A stretch of DNA of 64,000 nt, taken from contig JAHEYB010000005.1 of NCBI GenBank assembly GCA_023251805.1, positions 1 through 64,000 of the forward strand, given 5' to 3'. The DNA comes from Bacteroidota bacterium (GTDB taxonomy: Bacteria > Bacteroidota > Bacteroidia > 2-12-FULL-35-15). The position numbers were made by a program, and so were the translations under genes. A model generated the notes under the pieces. That model had not been told where the DNA came from and ran no database searches. It was given only the letters and a program-made list of their open reading frames with translations. Below, one piece after another: positions 61,075 through 64,000 of this stretch (within the stretch, counting starts at the first letter, position 1; each line of letters begins with the position of its first letter).

Positions 61075-61941
61075 ATGAATAGGTTACTGCTCTCTCTACT
61101 TTTATTTTGTTCATTAAATGCTTTTGCTCAGGAAGACCTTGACCCGTTTGACAAATATGGACCTCCCGGCTCCCTAACCTTCACCAATATTAAAGATGCA
61201 CTGAAGGATTCAAAAAACACTTACAAACTAAAAATTGACAATCAGCCTATAGACCCTAAGTTATTTCCAAAAATTGGCAAGTTGGAACAATTGCAAGTGT
61301 TACAATTAAATTCCAATGGCTTTACTCAGTTACCTTCAGAATTCAAAGACTTAAACAATCTTATTTATTTTGCATGTATGGAAAACCCAATCACTTCTTT
61401 GCCTAAAGACATTGGAAATTTATCTATGCTAAATGAATTGCATTTATACAGCCCTAATTTAGATTCTCTTCCATATGAAATTGCATTTTTAGGGAAGTTG
61501 AAAGAACTAGAAATTCAAAACAACAAAGCCGATACTTTTTATTTCCCAAATTCAATTGGATACTTGAATAATCTCAATGGCATTTTACTCTACAACACAA
61601 AACTAGATACACTTCCCTCCTCTTTTGCAGAATTTAAAAAATTAAAAAGTTTGACAATGAGTCGATGTGGAATAAAAGATGTTCCAAAAACAGTTGCGAA
61701 AATAAATTCATTAGAAATGTTAATATTAGACGACAATAAGTTGGTTGAACTAAACAAACGTGTTTTTAAGTTAAAAAACCTAAAATATTTGTCGCTCCGA
61801 AACAATCAACTCACTTCAATTTCAGAAAACATAAGTGTGATGCAAAATTTGGAAGTATTGGATTTAAGAGGGAACACGTTTAAGGAGTTTGATATTGCAG
61901 TATTAAAGGCTTTGCTGCCTAAGTGTAGGATTATGAACTAG
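61075..61941 (+). CDS. Secreted leucine-rich-repeat protein
   Basis: A 288-residue protein with a signal peptide (residues 1-18). From about residue 65 to 280 it has about nine leucine-rich repeats of 22-24 residues (for example LEQLQVLQLNSNGFTQLPSEFKDLNNLIYF, LNELHLYSPNLDSLPYEIAFLGKLKEL, NLKYLSLRNNQLTSISENISVMQNLEVLDLRGN). LRR solenoids bind proteins. It is 15 bases after the GH18 gene and may share its transcript. Confidence 0.9.
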   Translation: MNRLLLSLLLFCSLNAFAQEDLDPFDKYGPPGSLTFTNIKDALKDSKNTYKLKIDNQPIDPKLFPKIGKLEQLQVLQLNSNGFTQLPSEFKDLNNLIYFACMENPITSLPKDIGNLSMLNELHLYSPNLDSLPYEIAFLGKLKELEIQNNKADTFYFPNSIGYLNNLNGILLYNTKLDTLPSSFAEFKKLKSLTMSRCGIKDVPKTVAKINSLEMLILDDNKLVELNKRVFKLKNLKYLSLRNNQLTSISENISVMQNLEVLDLRGNTFKEFDIAVLKALLPKCRIMN

Positions 61942-61952
61942 AAAATAAAACA

Positions 61953-62663
61953 TTGAAAAAAATAATTCCTATTTTAATTCTTACAATTCTATTTGCTTCT
62001 GCAGCAATAGACAAGGAAATACCATCAAAATTATATTATCTAGACAGAGAAAACGTTGACGTTTGGGATTATTATGCTTCTGATGGTGACATGGCTATCG
62101 GATTGTCCAATATTCTAGATCCCTATAATTTTAAAGGTCCTTCAAAAATTTATGAAATCTATTATGATAAAGAATTTACTTTATTGGCTGTCAGGAATGA
62201 ATATATAAAAGAGAACAAAGAAGAGCATTATCAGCGATATGATCGAAATGGAGTATTAAGAGGCGAATGGTTTAGAAAAAACAGCAAAGATATTGGACAA
62301 TCTAGAACATGGCACAGCAATGGCGTATTAAAAAACATAACATATTATAATAATGTTGGCCAAACAATTGCGGACAGTACATTTTACAATAACAAAAAAC
62401 TATCGGAGGCAGCTTTGTACAACAATAACGAAATATACAAGAAATATAATTTTTATAAAAGTGGGAAATTAATAGATGAGCTATACTATGTTCAACCTAA
62501 TTATAAAATTGCGTTGATAGTACGTTACGATACTCTCACTAATAAACCTACAATGTTTTATGCAAATGATACAACTCTTGAAGACCCAAACAATCCTGGA
62601 ACCTTTATGCAATCGTATACTATCTTTCCGGTTGATAGTTCAATTCTCAAAAAGAAAAAATAA
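61953..62663 (+). CDS. Secreted YwqK-like (MORN-related) repeat protein
   Basis: A 236-residue protein starting with TTG at 61953, which gives a signal peptide (MKKIIPILILTILFASAA). The centre carries YwqK-type repeats (YQRYDRNGVLRGEWFRKNSKDIGQSRTWHSNGVLKNITYYNNVGQTI, LYNNNEIYKKYNFYKSGKLIDELYY). In other bacteria YwqK-like proteins act as antitoxins to some toxins, but the secreted Bacteroidota forms have no known function. It is 11 bases after the LRR gene. Confidence 0.78.
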   Translation: MKKIIPILILTILFASAAIDKEIPSKLYYLDRENVDVWDYYASDGDMAIGLSNILDPYNFKGPSKIYEIYYDKEFTLLAVRNEYIKENKEEHYQRYDRNGVLRGEWFRKNSKDIGQSRTWHSNGVLKNITYYNNVGQTIADSTFYNNKKLSEAALYNNNEIYKKYNFYKSGKLIDELYYVQPNYKIALIVRYDTLTNKPTMFYANDTTLEDPNNPGTFMQSYTIFPVDSSILKKKK

Positions 62664-62694
62664 TCTGCACATCAGAAATCTACACATCTGCAAA

Positions 62695-63426
62695 TCATTT
62701 TCTTTTTTTCTTAACAGGCTTCTCTTCCGGCTCTTCATATCTCAGAATACCTCCCCACAGGCTCATTTGATTCATCACCCAGTTTTTTCTTTTCACAACA
62801 TACCCACTAGGCTTACCTGCATTAAATTTTATTGGATTTGGCAAAACAGCAGCAATGGAAGCTGCTTCCGACTTACTCAAATACTTCGCATCTTTTTTAA
62901 AAAATTTTTTTGATGCTGCCTGCGCCCCGTAAACACCATCCCCCATTTCAATTACATTTAGATATACTTCCATAATCCGCTCTTTACTCCAAAATGTTTC
63001 TATCAAAAAAGTAAAATACACTTCAAATCCCTTTCGAATAAAACTTCTTCCAGGCCACAAAAAAACATTTTTAGCAGTTTGCTGGCTTATCGTACTTGCA
63101 CCACGCGTTTTTTTATGCGTTTCGTTATAATCCATAGCTTTCTCAATCGCTTGAAAATCGAAACCACTGTGTTTAATAAAATTTTGATCTTCGGAACAAA
63201 CTACTGCTAATTGTAAATCGGGAGCTATTTTATCAATCGAAACCCAATCCTTGTTGAGTTTCATTTCTTTCCCGCTCGCTTTCTGTTCGATACAACGAAT
63301 TAGCATCAAAGGTGTAACGGGAACTGGTACCCATCTAAAGAAAATAACAGAGGCAATGCTAATAATAAAAAACCACAGTGCAGTTTTCCATATGTATCGC
63401 CAAAGTTTTCTAAAAAATTCTTTCAC
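62695..63426 (-). CDS. mtgA: Monofunctional biosynthetic peptidoglycan transglycosylase
   Basis: A 243-residue GT51 enzyme that polymerises lipid II into glycan strands. The start is GTG at 63426, directly after the upstream PorP stop, which avoids overlapping that gene as a longer frame from 63489 would. An N-terminal membrane anchor (residues about 13-31) is followed by the GT51 core: AVVCSEDQNFIKHSGFDFQAIEKAMDYN with the catalytic glutamate in SEDQNF, GASTISQQTAKNVFLWPGRS, KERIMEVYLNVIEMGDGVYGAQAASKKFFKK and LNPIKFNAGKPS-like. Positively charged end KKKRK. Confidence 0.95.
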   Translation of the reverse strand: MKEFFRKLWRYIWKTALWFFIISIASVIFFRWVPVPVTPLMLIRCIEQKASGKEMKLNKDWVSIDKIAPDLQLAVVCSEDQNFIKHSGFDFQAIEKAMDYNETHKKTRGASTISQQTAKNVFLWPGRSFIRKGFEVYFTFLIETFWSKERIMEVYLNVIEMGDGVYGAQAASKKFFKKDAKYLSKSEAASIAAVLPNPIKFNAGKPSGYVVKRKNWVMNQMSLWGGILRYEEPEEKPVKKKRK

Positions 63427-63427
63427 T

Positions 63428-64000
63428 TTAAAAATCGAAATCAAATTTTGGACAATCAGCAGCCCCATTAGGCTTATCATATCCTTCACTGCTCATTACG
63501 GGACTCATTCCCATCATAAATTCATTGGAATTAGCATTAGCAGAACGAAAAGCTGAAATGGTATAGTCGTAAGCAAACCCAACAACCACGTTTTTCAAAA
63601 CACGCACTTGAATCATCGCAGAAACCGCATCGTGCATGCGATAAGTAAGTCCAACACCAATACGCTGACGAAAATATGCCATAAAATTAAATTGTGAAGA
63701 TGGTATACCCACAAAGTTAGATTGAACATTCACACCGGGAACAAATACAAAATCGTAGCCATCGGATTTAAATTTTCTACTTGCGGTAAAAACAGCGGTA
63801 GGAATCAATCGCCCACCAGAACCAATTTCCTTACTTCCTTGTTTCAATGAATTTTTATAAACATTTCTAATGGACAAACCAACAGATACTTTTTTAGAAT
63901 ACAGATACAATCCCGGAATTACATCAGGTAATAATACTTTTGGGCCATTTTGAGCTAAGGCTGGATCATCCACATTAAAAATAGTGTTTGTAACAGCAAC
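63428..64000 (-). CDS. PorP/SprF-family T9SS outer-membrane protein, N-terminus outside the window
   Basis: At least 190 residues visible, with the frame open to base 64000 on the minus strand. The sequence matches PorP/SprF: DDPALAQNGPKVLLPDVIPGLYLYSKKVSVGLSIRN, FVPGVNVQSNFVGIPSSQFNFMAYFRQRIGVGLTYRMHDAVSAMIQVRVLKNVVVGFAYDYTISAF, then a C-terminal aromatic end (FDFDF). These barrels anchor cargo or assist gliding-motility secretion. The stop and the mtgA start are 1 base apart, so the two are cotranscribed. Confidence 0.9.
   Translation of the reverse strand, partial: VAVTNTIFNVDDPALAQNGPKVLLPDVIPGLYLYSKKVSVGLSIRNVYKNSLKQGSKEIGSGGRLIPTAVFTASRKFKSDGYDFVFVPGVNVQSNFVGIPSSQFNFMAYFRQRIGVGLTYRMHDAVSAMIQVRVLKNVVVGFAYDYTISAFRSANANSNEFMMGMSPVMSSEGYDKPNGAADCPKFDFDF

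Overview
The window is 64 kb of AT-rich chromosome from a member of the Bacteroidota. The evidence is the type IX secretion (T9SS) cargo with C-terminal sorting domains, a PorP/SprF-family outer membrane protein, SprB-repeat and gliding-type C-terminal domains, many short lipoproteins, and promoters of the Bacteroidota form TTTG-N19/20-TAnnTTTG. A futalosine-pathway menaquinone enzyme (MqnE) points away from the Bacteroides lineage towards an environmental group. I see no rRNA, tRNA, CRISPR array, prophage or transposase. It reads as ordinary core/shell chromosome peppered with short dispersed repeats.

Layout. 1-3.3 kb: end of a class V aminotransferase, a DUF1801 protein, PBP4-type DacB and a secreted protein. 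3.4-5.8 kb: a compact ArsR / SRPBCC-VOC fusion / DoxX / small HMA-like / SRPBCC operon with a clear promoter overlapping a perfect inverted-repeat operator. 6-11.2 kb: a TPR-transmembrane-SpoIIE phosphatase, mqnE, a RelE/ParE-type toxin-antitoxin pair, an orphan OmpR-type regulator, and a sigma factor coupled to a one-TM protein. 11.3-20.8 kb: the AddB-like and AddA-like recombination nuclease/helicase genes, separated by two small proteins and an M13 peptidase. 20.9-26 kb: two T9SS cargo proteins (a subtilase and a cytochrome c/copper monooxygenase-like protein), a small membrane protein, and a lipoprotein/barrel pair. 26-28.7 kb: a membrane pyrophosphatase with a 171-residue cysteine-rich tail. 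29-38.5 kb: a patatin/beta-barrel protein, a metal-receptor-like protein, cystathionine beta-synthase, a LolE-like permease, a NamZ-like hydrolase, SRPBCC and an esterase. 38.7-47.6 kb: small hypothetical proteins, a tandem paralogue pair, a coiled-coil lipoprotein, a serine hydrolase, an RRM protein, a YiiX-like hydrolase and a glycosyltransferase. 47.7-64 kb: a giant SprB-repeat protein, topoisomerase III, cyclophilin, an amidase-CUB/GH18-CUB operon, LRR and YwqK-like proteins, MtgA and the end of a PorP gene.

Themes. Envelope and peptidoglycan work dominates (DacB, NamZ-like, amidase, GH18, MtgA, YiiX-like), together with T9SS export and DNA repair. Two observations deserve most attention. 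One is the pyrophosphatase tail with 27 cysteines and 9 histidines and an internal tandem duplication. The other is that several unrelated families of short palindromic intergenic repeats have entered protein-coding genes in frame (ArsR, AddA, the metal-receptor-like protein, the NamZ-like signal peptide, a glycosyltransferase), much as Rickettsia palindromic elements do.

All family assignments come from reading motifs in the translations. No database search was possible.
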